This document shows positions 1-6,724 of a stretch of 33,029 nucleotides of DNA, in pieces. The DNA comes from Candidatus Binatus sp. Lineage in GTDB: Bacteria; Desulfobacterota; Binatia; Binatales; Binataceae. Below the pieces are notes generated by a model. It saw only the letters and a program-made list of their open reading frames with translations. It ran no database searches and was not told the origin of the DNA. A program made the position numbers and the translations under genes. The stretch is from contig NZ_JAUSKL010000103.1 in assembly GCF_030646925.1 (NCBI RefSeq), positions 1 to 33,029 of the forward strand, given 5' to 3'. The stretch's first letter is position 1. Every line of letters begins with the position of its first letter.

Positions 1-516
1 ACGCGCAATCTCTCCAATCGGCGCGCTCCGTGCGCCGGGGAGATGCGAGGCCTCGAACTCGGAGTATGGGCGCGAGTCGAGAACGAGCACTGGCTCGCCG
101 CGCTCGATCATCTTATGAAGCACGTCCACCGTCAGTTCGGGAATGTTCTCCTGCACGAGAAGGCGTTCTCCATAGTCCTTGCCGGTTAGCGACCAGCCCC
201 CGTAGGTCTCACCGCCCGCACGCTTCCACGCCTCGAGTCCGCCGGCCAGAATGCTGACCTGCGAGTAGCCCAACTGCTGCGCCGTTGCGGCCGCCAGCGC
301 CGAGCGTTGGCCGTCGTCGCACATTAGCACCAGTCTGACGCTGCGATCTGGAACGAGGAACGGCAGATATTTTTCGAGGCTGCCGCGCGCGATATGCCGC
401 GCTCCCAGAATCTGCCCGAGCGCGAACTCGCCCCATTCGCGGACATCGATCAAGGCAAACGCCCGGTCGGAACGCATTAGCTCCTGAAGTTGGTCAGCGC
501 CGATCGTTTCTGCCAT
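1..516 (-). CDS. Rhodanese-like sulfurtransferase, multi-domain (C-terminus cut by window edge)
   Basis: I translated this frame by hand from ATG at 516; 172 codons run open to base 1. Residues about 8-110 form a rhodanese domain with the active-site loop CDDGQR (C66 to R71, the CX4R catalytic loop) after the CH2A-type segment LIDVREWGEF at 22-31. A second rhodanese domain begins near residue 130, with LVLDSRPYSEFEASHLPGA, and runs off the window. Rhodaneses pass sulfane sulfur between thiols, cyanide or sulfite via a Cys persulfide; the likely site here is cytosolic because no signal peptide is seen. An in-frame ATG at 531 could add five residues. Operator A (559-586) lies 43 bases upstream, so this gene probably belongs to the same regulon. 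Substrate is unknown; the family call is firm. Confidence 0.88.
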   Translation of the reverse strand, partial: MAETIGADQLQELMRSDRAFALIDVREWGEFALGQILGARHIARGSLEKYLPFLVPDRSVRLVLMCDDGQRSALAAATAQQLGYSQVSILAGGLEAWKRAGGETYGGWSLTGKDYGERLLVQENIPELTVDVLHKMIERGEPVLVLDSRPYSEFEASHLPGARSAPIGEIAR

Positions 517-537
517 GATTCGCCGGCTCATCGATGC

Positions 538-566
538 GGAATAGCACACTGGACTCGACGGTACCA
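538..566 (-). promoter_or_regulatory. Possible promoter for the rhodanese gene
   Basis: On the minus strand TGGTAC (566-561) and TATTCC (543-538) are 17 bp apart, with an extended TGC before the second hexamer. The first hexamer lies inside one operator arm, which would fit repression by occlusion. The same arrangement is repeated at 7458-7486. Both hexamers are far from consensus, so this is tentative. Transcription would start close to the ATG at 531, which favours the 516 start or a nearly leaderless message. Confidence 0.3.
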
Positions 567-586
567 GACATTTGACGATGGTACCG
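559..586. promoter_or_regulatory. Operator A: 28-bp dyad CGGTACC-N14-GGTACCG
   Basis: Perfect 7-bp inverted arms (CGGTACC / GGTACCG) have GTAC cores at 561 and 581, exactly 20 bp apart. It is one of seven such dyads in the window, all intergenic. It sits 43 bases upstream of the rhodanese start at 516. It is probably bound by the TetR-type protein encoded at 26575-27336; the binding partner is inferred. Confidence 0.85.
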
Positions 587-741
587 GTGCGATGTCATCA
601 CCGATCACAAAAATGTGTCCAGAACAGGCTACGCGCAACAGTTGCCCCGAGGCGCGAGGAGATTCATCGGCTGGACAGCGTTACAGCCGCCGGTCGATGA
701 AGCGGTGCACTGCGACCGCCGGCGAGGCTATCTATCGATGA

Positions 742-766
742 GAAGCTTTCCCGCCGAAGCTTTCCC
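742..766 (+). repeat. Two tandem copies of GAAGCTTTCCC
   Basis: The 11-bp unit GAAGCTTTCCC occurs at 742-752 and 756-766, just downstream of the minus-strand acyl-CoA dehydrogenase stop. No function is apparent. Apart from this, operator A and the 58-bp repeat, I see nothing in 517-790. Confidence 0.6.
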
Positions 767-790
767 TCTCAATTGTAGAGTCCGCTGAAG

Positions 791-1984
791 CTAACCCTTT
801 GGAAGTCCGAGCACTCTTTCGCCTATGATGTTGTGCTGAATCTCGCTGGTGCCGCCCGCGATGGTGTACTGCCGCGAACTGAGCACGCGATTAAACCATC
901 GCGGCGCGTCGGGAACCTCTGCGGTCGTCTCGTTCATCAACGCATACTCACCCAGCATTTCGGTGGCGAAGCTGGCGATGCGGACACCCAGCTCCGAGCT
1001 GAACAGCTTGAGGATTGACCCCTCGGGCCCAGGCGGCTGGCCCTTGAGCCGCCGTGTCAGGCCGCGCATCCCGGTGTAATGCACGGCTTCGCATTCGATC
1101 ATGAACTGCGCGAGGCGCTGACGCACCCACTCGAGCTCCCATGCGACCCGCCCGCTGATGCGCACCACCTTCGCGAGCTCGGCCAGCCGCCGCACCTGCG
1201 AGGTGTGACCCCCGCCGCCGGCGCCCCCCGCGCGCTCGAACATCAACGTCGTCATCGCGACCTTCCAGCCCTCGTTCATCGGGCCAACCAGGTTTTCCTT
1301 CGGCACCTGCACATTCTCGAAGAAGACCTCGTTGAAATGCGCATGGCCGTTCATCAGCACCAGCGGGCGCACCACGACGCCGGGGCTGTGCATATCGAGC
1401 AGCAGGTAGCTGATACCACGATGCTTGGGCGCGGTGGGATCGGTGCGCGCAAGCAGGAACATCATGTCGGCATAGTGCGCGCCGGAGGTCCATATTTTTT
1501 GTCCATTGACGATGAAGTAGTCGCCGCGATCCTCCGCGCGCGTCGAGAGGCCCGCGAGATCGGAGCCGGCGCCGGGTTCGGAATAGCCCTGACACCAGAC
1601 ATAATCGGCACTGAGAATCCGCGGCAGAAATTTTTGCTTCTGACTCTCGGTGCCCCAATGCATCATCGTCGGACCGCATAGCCCGACGCCCATATAGCCG
1701 GGGAGCACAGGCGCACGCGCGCGGCTGTACTCCTCGTCGAAGATGATTTGCTCGATCAACGGCGCCGCGCGCCCACCGTACTGCTTCGGCCACGAGAGTC
1801 CGACCCATCCGGCGGCCGCGAGCTTGCGCTGCCACGCGCGGCGCTTTTCAAAGACCTCGCGATTGGGCGCGACGCGCTCATCCATCGCGTCATCGACTTT
1901 GAGATCTTCGGGGAGGTTGCTCTTGAGCCAAGCGCGAACTTCGCTACGGAACTGTTCCTGCGCCGGTGTGTATTCAAAATCCAT
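791..1984 (-). CDS. Acyl-CoA dehydrogenase family protein
   Basis: 397 aa, the normal length of the family. It begins MDFEYTPAQEQFRSEVRAWL, has the mid-domain flavin-binding pattern YSEPGAGSDLAGL and IWTSGAHYADMM near residues 135-170, and ends with AGGTSEIQHNIIGERVLGLP. Family members are FAD enzymes that introduce an alpha,beta double bond into acyl-CoA esters and pass electrons to ETF. The Glu of the medium-chain YEGT motif is Gly here (AGGT), so the base must lie elsewhere, as in several FadE-type enzymes, or in a partner subunit. The ATG at 1984 has GAGGTGAGCG before it. It is the last gene after the MerB-like and cupin genes, separated by 173 bases. ETF subunits are encoded at 14914-16729. 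Substrate unknown. Confidence 0.9.
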   Translation of the reverse strand: MDFEYTPAQEQFRSEVRAWLKSNLPEDLKVDDAMDERVAPNREVFEKRRAWQRKLAAAGWVGLSWPKQYGGRAAPLIEQIIFDEEYSRARAPVLPGYMGVGLCGPTMMHWGTESQKQKFLPRILSADYVWCQGYSEPGAGSDLAGLSTRAEDRGDYFIVNGQKIWTSGAHYADMMFLLARTDPTAPKHRGISYLLLDMHSPGVVVRPLVLMNGHAHFNEVFFENVQVPKENLVGPMNEGWKVAMTTLMFERAGGAGGGGHTSQVRRLAELAKVVRISGRVAWELEWVRQRLAQFMIECEAVHYTGMRGLTRRLKGQPPGPEGSILKLFSSELGVRIASFATEMLGEYALMNETTAEVPDAPRWFNRVLSSRQYTIAGGTSEIQHNIIGERVLGLPKG

Positions 1985-2157
1985 CGCTCACCTCACTCCG
2001 GATCTTTCCTCACGGATTTCATCGGATGTCTCTTCAAGAAAACCGGTTCCTGCGCACTTGGTTCGGCATTGGTCTTGGTGCGAGTTTTGGTACGCGCTGC
2101 CGGTAAGCCCCATAGGATAGGAGGGCATTGCCGCCGTTAGCCGACCGGCTATTTTTG
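1985..2157. other. 173-base gap between cupin and acyl-CoA dehydrogenase
   Basis: On the minus strand this contains only a 46-codon open frame (ATG near 2127 to a TGA at the acyl-CoA dehydrogenase ribosome site) with no convincing Shine-Dalgarno and no recognisable motif. I see no terminator or operator dyad, so I read it as an unexplained intra-operon spacer. Confidence 0.4.
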
Positions 2158-2703
2158 TCATTGCGCCATGAGCTGGCGAGCGTAGTCCATAATGAGTTTG
2201 AAATCGTACGGGTGTTCCTCGAACGTGAACGGATTCCACACACTGCGGTTCGAAGTGTCGAGAAAGTCCCCGCCATAGACATGGATCGCGAGCATGGGCC
2301 GGTCGGAGGGATTTTCGATAGCGTGAACAGCGTCTTCGCCCAGCACCACGGTATCGCCAGTTTTCAGGTCTTTCCCGCCGGCCTTCTCGAGAGTTTTGCC
2401 GCTGCGACGGTAAAAGGTGTTGTTCTCCTGGCCGTCGCAGACGCCGATCACCGCCCACATGTGATGATTATGCGGCGGCGTTTTGAACTTGGGCGGTACC
2501 GCGGCCTTCAGGATCGTAAGGGTCGGCGAGCGAAAATAAATCATATCGCCCACTTTGGCTCCCGCGATGTCTTTGCCTTGGGCCACGCTCTCGAGCGCCT
2601 GCTTGACGCTGGCGGGATCGCGCATCGCTTCGGCCAGCAACTCCTTGACGGCAGACGCGGGCTTGCCTTTGCAGGACTCAATGAATTGATCGAGGTTATA
2701 CAT
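2158..2703 (-). CDS. Cupin-fold metalloprotein, thiol/cysteine-dioxygenase-like (COG5553-type)
   Basis: 181 aa, cytosolic. The cupin core carries PPHNHHMWAVIGVCDGQE at residues 76-93, giving candidate metal ligands H78 and H80, with H127 in EDAVHAIE as the third. This HxH...H pattern and the length match the double-stranded beta-helix family related to cysteine dioxygenase, which uses Fe(II) and O2 to oxidise thiols to sulfinates. Activity on cysteine is not shown by the sequence. The start has AAGGAG nine bases upstream of ATG 2703. It follows the MerB-like selenoprotein gene by 38 bases in the same operon, so a role in handling thiols or a released fragment is plausible but inferred. Confidence 0.75.
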   Translation of the reverse strand: MYNLDQFIESCKGKPASAVKELLAEAMRDPASVKQALESVAQGKDIAGAKVGDMIYFRSPTLTILKAAVPPKFKTPPHNHHMWAVIGVCDGQENNTFYRRSGKTLEKAGGKDLKTGDTVVLGEDAVHAIENPSDRPMLAIHVYGGDFLDTSNRSVWNPFTFEEHPYDFKLIMDYARQLMAQ

Positions 2704-2741
2704 GGTTCGGCACTCCTTGCTGTGAGTATTGTCGATCCCGG

Positions 2742-3422
2742 CTATTGCAGTTTGGACATCGTGGCCTGAGCCGCTTTTCTCCCCTCCGCGCTGCGCAGCC
2801 AGGAGATGAAGTCGGTACGATTGCGGGCGCGGAACATCTCGCCGCCGAACACCTCGAGCCAGAAGGAAAGCGGTTTGAGGTGCTTCTGGAAGTCCGGGTT
2901 AAACTTCGTCCATTTGCGCGCGTGCTCTTCCGACCGGAAGAGATTCATCCCCGCTCAGCGAAAGGGCCGGTCTTCCGGCGCGCCGCCTACCGCACTGTAG
3001 GCATAGCCCACGATCGTCGCCGGTTGTAACGAGAGCACCTGTTCGTCTCGCATCTCGACAACGATCGGCTCTCCGCAATCCAGACATGGCGCATCGACCC
3101 GCACCCGCTTGCTCGGAAATAGCCAGCGTACCGCCAGCGCTTCAAACCCTCACTGGGCGAACCATTTCTGCTGGCCGTCGATAGTTATCCGGTACTGCGT
3201 AGGCTGGTTGTTAAAGGGCGGGAACGAGGCGATGTAGTCGGTTTGCGGATGGAGCCAGCCCGGGACGCCTGCGTTCATCAGGTCGGCGATGACTTGACGC
3301 CCCTCCTCGATGCCAACGCCCAGGTCTCCAGCCAGCTCGGTGTAGTGAGGCGCCTGGCCGGTACTGATAAAGTGTTGCATGATATTGTGAAACGCGCGAT
3401 CGAGTATGCCAACGTCGGTCAT
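2742..3422 (-). CDS. MerB-like (organomercurial lyase family) protein with two predicted selenocysteines
   Basis: A single frame of 226 residues from ATG 3422 (AAGGA seven bases upstream) to TAG at 2744-2742. It is interrupted only by TGA at 3152-3150 (codon 91) and 2957-2955 (codon 156). Residues 1-75 form a winged-helix-like domain as in MerB. Then come KWFAQ-U91-GFEAL, DAPCLDCGEP (C113, C116) and PEDRPFR-U156-AGMNLFRSEE. Against MerB (about 212 aa; C96, D99, C159) U91 aligns with C96, E94 with D99, and U156 with C159, with spacing of 65 versus 63. MerB protonolyses carbon-mercury bonds by thiolate attack. Both TGAs have SECIS-like hairpins downstream. A double nonsense pseudogene is unlikely, because both stops are TGA at catalytic positions and the frame is otherwise intact. 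Gene callers would split it into two short ORFs and lose the middle 65 codons. No merA or sel genes are in view. The true substrate is unknown. Confidence 0.88.
2925..2942 (-). promoter_or_regulatory. SECIS-like hairpin after UGA codon 156
   Basis: The minus-strand RNA reads CUCUUCC-GGUC-GGAAGAG, a perfect 7-bp stem with a GGUC apical loop. The loop starts 20 nt after UGA 2955. In E. coli fdhF the SECIS apical GGUC lies about 19 nt after its UGA, so both loop and distance agree with a bacterial SelB-binding element. It also has to encode LFRSEEH, so some of the stem could reflect coding constraint. Confidence 0.8.
3122..3138 (-). promoter_or_regulatory. SECIS-like hairpin after UGA codon 91
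   Basis: The minus-strand RNA reads GCUGGCG-GUA-CGCUGGC, seven pairs of which two are G-U. Opening the top pair exposes GGUAC. The GGU lies 18-20 nt after UGA 3150, matching the second hairpin and E. coli-type SECIS geometry. It is weaker than the hairpin at 2925-2942 because of the wobble pairs. Confidence 0.65.
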
Positions 3423-3498
3423 GATGGTTTCCTTCTCCGAACGGATCGAGTCGTCCACTCTGGCAAGGTGGAGCGCACCGGCAACGAGGCGCTAATGA

Positions 3499-3526
3499 TG
3501 GTACTACTTAAATTCAGTCAGTACCG
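3499..3526. promoter_or_regulatory. Operator C: dyad TGGTACT-N14-AGTACCG
   Basis: GTAC cores sit at 3501 and 3521, 20 bp apart, in the 234-base divergent region between the MerB-like gene (start 3422) and the LLM gene (start 3657). One base of the outer arm differs from a perfect dyad. It could control both directions. The rest of 3423-3656 shows no other feature I can support. Confidence 0.82.
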
Positions 3527-3656
3527 CAACCGATTTGGGTGAAACAAAACGGGACGCAAACTTGCCGAGACCACACCTCTCTGTTATTCGAGCGGTCGAA
3601 GCGCTCGGCCACGCGATTGGGGCGGGCTAATTCGATCGAACCTCGGGAGTGTCATT

Positions 3657-4703
3657 ATGCGCTTCGGCCTATTCACTCTCTTCGATTTTTTCCCCGAAAG
3701 ACAAAACGAAGCTGACTACTATCGCAGGACGCTTGAACTGATCAGCCAGGCCGATGCGTCAGGCATAGACTCGGTGTGGGTAGGCGAGGAACACTTTTAC
3801 TCTTTCGGTATCTGCCCGCGGCCTGCGGTCTTTCTTAGTGCCGTTGCACAGCGCACTCGCCGGATTCGCCTGGGCACGGCAGTCAGCCTGCTGCCGTTTG
3901 ATAATCCGGTGCGCACCGCCGAAGACTTTGCGATGCTCGACATAGTGAGCGGCGGGCGGGTGGACTTCGGCGTCGGCCGCGGCCTCATCCCCGCGCATTT
4001 CGCGGGTTTTGCCGTCGAGCCGGCGGAAAGCCGGGCGCGGATGAACGAGGCGCTCGAAGTGATCGCCAAGGCGTGGACGCAGCAACGCTTCTCTCACGAG
4101 GGCCGCTTCTATCGTTACCCGGAGCTGTCCTTGTCGCCGAAGCCTCTCCAGCGGCCCCATCCCCCAATCTGGGTGGGAGTGACTAGTCCGGAGTCGTTCG
4201 AGCACGCGGGCGTCACCGGACAGAATGTTATGATCGTGCCGTTTCTCAGCGGTCCTTTTCCGCGGGTTAAGGAACGAGTTCAACGCTATCGCACGTTACT
4301 GCGCGAGCACGGCCATGATTCCACGCAGGTCAAGAGCATGTTCGTGTTTTTCCTGTTCGTCGATCCTGAATATCAGACTGCGCTCAGCGAAGCGCGGGAG
4401 GTCAGCGGTCGCTACATCAAGCTGGTACGCAATTATCTTGCAGCTCCCAAGGACGCACCTCACGCGGTGAAAGAGCAGTTCAATCTGGCTTTGCAGTACA
4501 TCGATCGCGTTACCGACGAAATCGAAGAACGGGCGATCGTCGGCACCCCCGCCGATTGCCGCCGCCGCATCGAGGAGTTGCGCCGCGAATTCGGCATCGA
4601 GCACCTCGCCTTTTACCTGCACGCAGGTGCGCGCGACATGGATCGGGCCGGCCGCGCGCTCGAGCTGTTTTCGCGCGAGGTGGCTCCATACTTCCGTGAG
4701 TAG
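3657..4703 (+). CDS. Luciferase-like (LLM class) flavin-dependent monooxygenase
   Basis: 348 aa, a typical single-domain TIM barrel of the bacterial luciferase superfamily. Visible signatures are MRFGLFTLFDFF, SVWVGEEHFYSFGICPRP near residues 40-58, RIRLGTAVSLLPFDNPVR near 72, the barrel motif DIVSGGRVDFGVGRG near 98, and PPIWVGVTSPES. These enzymes use reduced FMN or F420 with O2 or a hydride acceptor. The WVGEEHF type resembles alkanal-type monooxygenases, but the substrate cannot be told. GGGAG precedes ATG 3657. The metallo-beta-lactamase-fold gene starts 16 bases downstream in the same unit, under operator C. Confidence 0.9.
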   Translation: MRFGLFTLFDFFPERQNEADYYRRTLELISQADASGIDSVWVGEEHFYSFGICPRPAVFLSAVAQRTRRIRLGTAVSLLPFDNPVRTAEDFAMLDIVSGGRVDFGVGRGLIPAHFAGFAVEPAESRARMNEALEVIAKAWTQQRFSHEGRFYRYPELSLSPKPLQRPHPPIWVGVTSPESFEHAGVTGQNVMIVPFLSGPFPRVKERVQRYRTLLREHGHDSTQVKSMFVFFLFVDPEYQTALSEAREVSGRYIKLVRNYLAAPKDAPHAVKEQFNLALQYIDRVTDEIEERAIVGTPADCRRRIEELRREFGIEHLAFYLHAGARDMDRAGRALELFSREVAPYFRE

Positions 4704-4719
4704 GAGGAACGACGCGCCG

Positions 4720-5670
4720 ATGTCACACGAGACGATTAATCTGAAAGAGGCGGACGCGGTTGAGATCACCACGGTACTCGACAACACCTGCGACATGCTC
4801 CTAGCCGGCAGCCCGACTGTGCGGCGCGCGTCGCCAGGCGAGAAGGTCGGGCGCAAGGTCCTGGTTGCCGAGCACGGGTTCTCCGCGGTGGTAAAAGTAA
4901 CGGCCGGGAATACCTCGGAGTCACTGCTGTTCGATGCAGGACTGAGCCGCGGGGGCCTGATGCACAATCTCGACGTGCTCGAGATCAAACCTGCGGAAAT
5001 GCATGCGGTGGTGTTGAGCCATGGCCATATCGATCACACCAACGGGCTAACCGGTATGTTGAACCGTCTGGGGTCTCGCCGCATGCCGCTGCTGCTGCAT
5101 CCGGACGCCTTGTTGAATCGCAAGGTGGTGCTGCCGGACGGCCATGAGATGCATCTGCCGCCGCCGAACCCGCGCGCGTGCGCCACGAAGGCGTCGAGCT
5201 TATGGAGGAGGCCGGGCCGTCATCGATGCTGGGAGGGCTGGTCCTGATTACCGGTCAAATCCATCGCACCACCGACTTCGAGACCGGCTTTCCGCTCCAC
5301 TGGGCCAACCGGGGGAAAAAATGGGAACGCGATCCCTTGATTCATGACGATCAGGCGGTGGTTGTTAATGTCAAGTCGAAAGGGTCTGGTGATTCTCACG
5401 GGATGCGGCCATGCGGGCGCGATTAACACCGTGCGCCAGGCGCAGGCGCTCACCGGCGTCGAGCGGGTACATGCGATCATAGGAGGATTTCATCTGTCCG
5501 GGCCGCTCTTCGAGCCGATCATTGCGCCGACCGTGGCCGCGCTTGAAAGCCTCCAGCCGGAACTTATCGTTCCCGCCCACTGCACGGGATGGAAAGCAGT
5601 CCACGCTATCGCCCGCGCGCTACCCCAGGCATTCGTGCAAAATAGCGTGGGTACGCGCTTCGTGCTTTGA
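4720..5670 (+). pseudogene. Metallo-beta-lactamase-fold hydrolase (dihydropterin synthase-like), interrupted by two compensating frameshifts
   Basis: Starts at ATG 4720 behind AGGAGG. The metal motif HGHIDH is at residues 101-106, followed by ILTGCGHAG, IIGGFHL and VPAHCTG. This resembles the MBL subfamily that includes 7,8-dihydropterin-6-methyl-aminobenzene 5'-phosphate synthase. The reading frame changes at a CG dinucleotide run at about 5170-5178 (2 bases extra or 1 missing). It changes back at AAA 5379-5381 (1 base extra or 2 missing). With both corrected the protein is about 315 aa, a normal length, and all ligand motifs are restored. Shifts in a CG repeat and a short A run, with the rest intact, suggest assembly or sequencing error or a very recent inactivation. 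It is co-directional with the LLM gene upstream. Confidence 0.82.
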
Positions 5671-5741
5671 AACGCGCGGCTACGCAATCACGCGTGAGTC
5701 GAATGTAGGCGCTATATAGAGACTTTAGAAGCAGTGTGGAA

Positions 5742-5783
5742 GGCGGCCTGATACAGGCGGAATCCGCTCTGAATCAAGCCGCC
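5742..5783. terminator. Long imperfect hairpin between convergent genes
   Basis: About 17 base pairs: GGCGGC with GCCGCC, TGAT with ATCA, CAG with CTG, and GCGG with CCGC around an AAT loop, with two mismatches and one bulged T. It lies between the end of the MBL gene (5670, +) and the end of the diiron-like gene (5810, -). Position suggests a bidirectional terminator, but no T-tract follows on either strand. Confidence 0.5.
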
Positions 5784-5809
5784 AATCTCATCTTCAGTTC
5801 CGAATGGTC

Positions 5810-6688
5810 TTATGAGCGAAGCGCCTCCGGCCAGTAGGATTCCTCGATACCGATCTGCCGGTAGATATGGCGGGTTCGGGCGGGCAGGTCGATCGGCCAC
5901 TCGAGCATCGCGCGACTCAACCCCAGTTTGTTAATCGCGAAGTTTTCAAGCGAGGCGAGGTCGGCCGTGCGCATCAACGGAAAAAGCTGCTCGTTGTCGG
6001 CGATCAACTGGCGCTTCTTGCGTTCCTGTTCTGCGCGCGGACCGCTGTTGAGATACTCGCGCATCGCCGGAAAGAGGAAAGACAGATGGCCCGCTTCCTG
6101 CTCGATCTCGTGCGGCCCCCATGCGCTCAGCACCGGGTCGAGACCCAACAGCACGTTGTAGATGCCGCCATCCTCGGCCGAATAGGCTTCCGTGTGCAGA
6201 CCGACCACGGCGAAAAACCCGCCAAGGTCTCGCTCCAGGATGCGCTTTTCGTCCGGAGGAACAAGCGTCGCGCTACCATCGACACCGTTCCAGTAGTTCA
6301 CATTGCTGTATCTGCATCCTCGGGTGATAAACGAGGCGGCGTGCTGCATATCCTCGTAAGCCTGCTTGAGGATGCAGGCACGCCACGCAACCGGCATTTC
6401 GTGATGGGTAGCCGCATAGCTGCAACCAAGCACGATATGCTGCATCTCACCCCATCCCACCGCGCCCAACATTCGTCCGAATTGCTGCTTGCGCTCGGCA
6501 TCCCATTCATCGACGGCCACGGCGGGCTGCTGTTGCAGCCGCTCGCTGGCGGCCAGCCAGCGACGGCGCCAACTCGGATCGGCGGCCACCACCTCTGGCA
6601 CTTCGGCGGGAACTTCTGGAAAGGCGCTTTCGCAATACTCCACATCTTTGCGCAGCAGACCGGGCAATGCTTCGTTCAAATCAAACAC
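5810..6688 (-). CDS. Candidate diiron (ferritin-like, all-helical) protein, paralogue of 12864-13745
   Basis: 292 aa from GTG 6688. I prefer this to ATG 6706 because AGGAGGT sits five bases before the GTG, inside the longer frame, and the N-terminus then matches the paralogue (FDLNEALPGLL against FSLEQAVPIL). Conserved acidic and His positions appear in GEMQHIVLGCSYAA, YEDMQHAASF, GLHTEAY and HEIEQEAGHLSF. This gives an E, (E/D)xxxH, E, ExxH arrangement as in ferritin-like diiron oxygenases such as PaaA or BoxB. Diiron binding is inference. No signal peptide or membrane segment is seen. It follows the DsbA-like gene by 36 bases. I do not recognise a named family. Confidence 0.72.
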   Translation of the reverse strand: MFDLNEALPGLLRKDVEYCESAFPEVPAEVPEVVAADPSWRRRWLAASERLQQQPAVAVDEWDAERKQQFGRMLGAVGWGEMQHIVLGCSYAATHHEMPVAWRACILKQAYEDMQHAASFITRGCRYSNVNYWNGVDGSATLVPPDEKRILERDLGGFFAVVGLHTEAYSAEDGGIYNVLLGLDPVLSAWGPHEIEQEAGHLSFLFPAMREYLNSGPRAEQERKKRQLIADNEQLFPLMRTADLASLENFAINKLGLSRAMLEWPIDLPARTRHIYRQIGIEESYWPEALRS

Positions 6689-6724
6689 TTGCGACCTCCT
6701 AGACATTATGCGAATGACGTGACG

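Larger units (their letters stand above)
533..590 (+). repeat. 58-bp direct repeat, copy 1 (promoter/operator block)
   Basis: This block matches 7453-7510 in the same orientation at 49 of 58 positions by hand alignment. A fully identical 21-bp core (537-557) lies outside the operator dyad. The shared segment holds the dyad plus a possible minus-strand promoter, so it looks like a copied or co-evolved control region rather than a chance operator match. No coding gene is evident in 532-790. Confidence 0.8.

Noticed and set aside
490-741. An 83-codon plus-strand frame upstream of the acyl-CoA dehydrogenase end
   Set aside because: It has no ribosome site or motif and overlaps operator A and the promoter block of the rhodanese gene.
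2503-2510. Single GGTACC sequences inside genes (for example 2503 and 27807) as further operators
   Set aside because: They lack a second GTAC exactly 20 bp away and lie within coding sequence.
2742-3422. The MerB-like locus as a degraded pseudogene
   Set aside because: Both interruptions are TGA, both fall on catalytic cysteine positions, no frameshift is present, and a hairpin with a GGU loop follows each. Random decay would not do this.
5170-5381. Programmed ribosomal frameshifting in the MBL gene
   Set aside because: Two separate shifts would be needed, neither at a canonical slippery heptamer with a downstream structure that I can see. Sequence error or mutation is simpler.
6689-6706. 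ATG 6706 as the start of the first diiron-like gene
   Set aside because: The strong AGGAGGT lies inside this extension, five bases before GTG 6688, and the paralogue aligns from the GTG.
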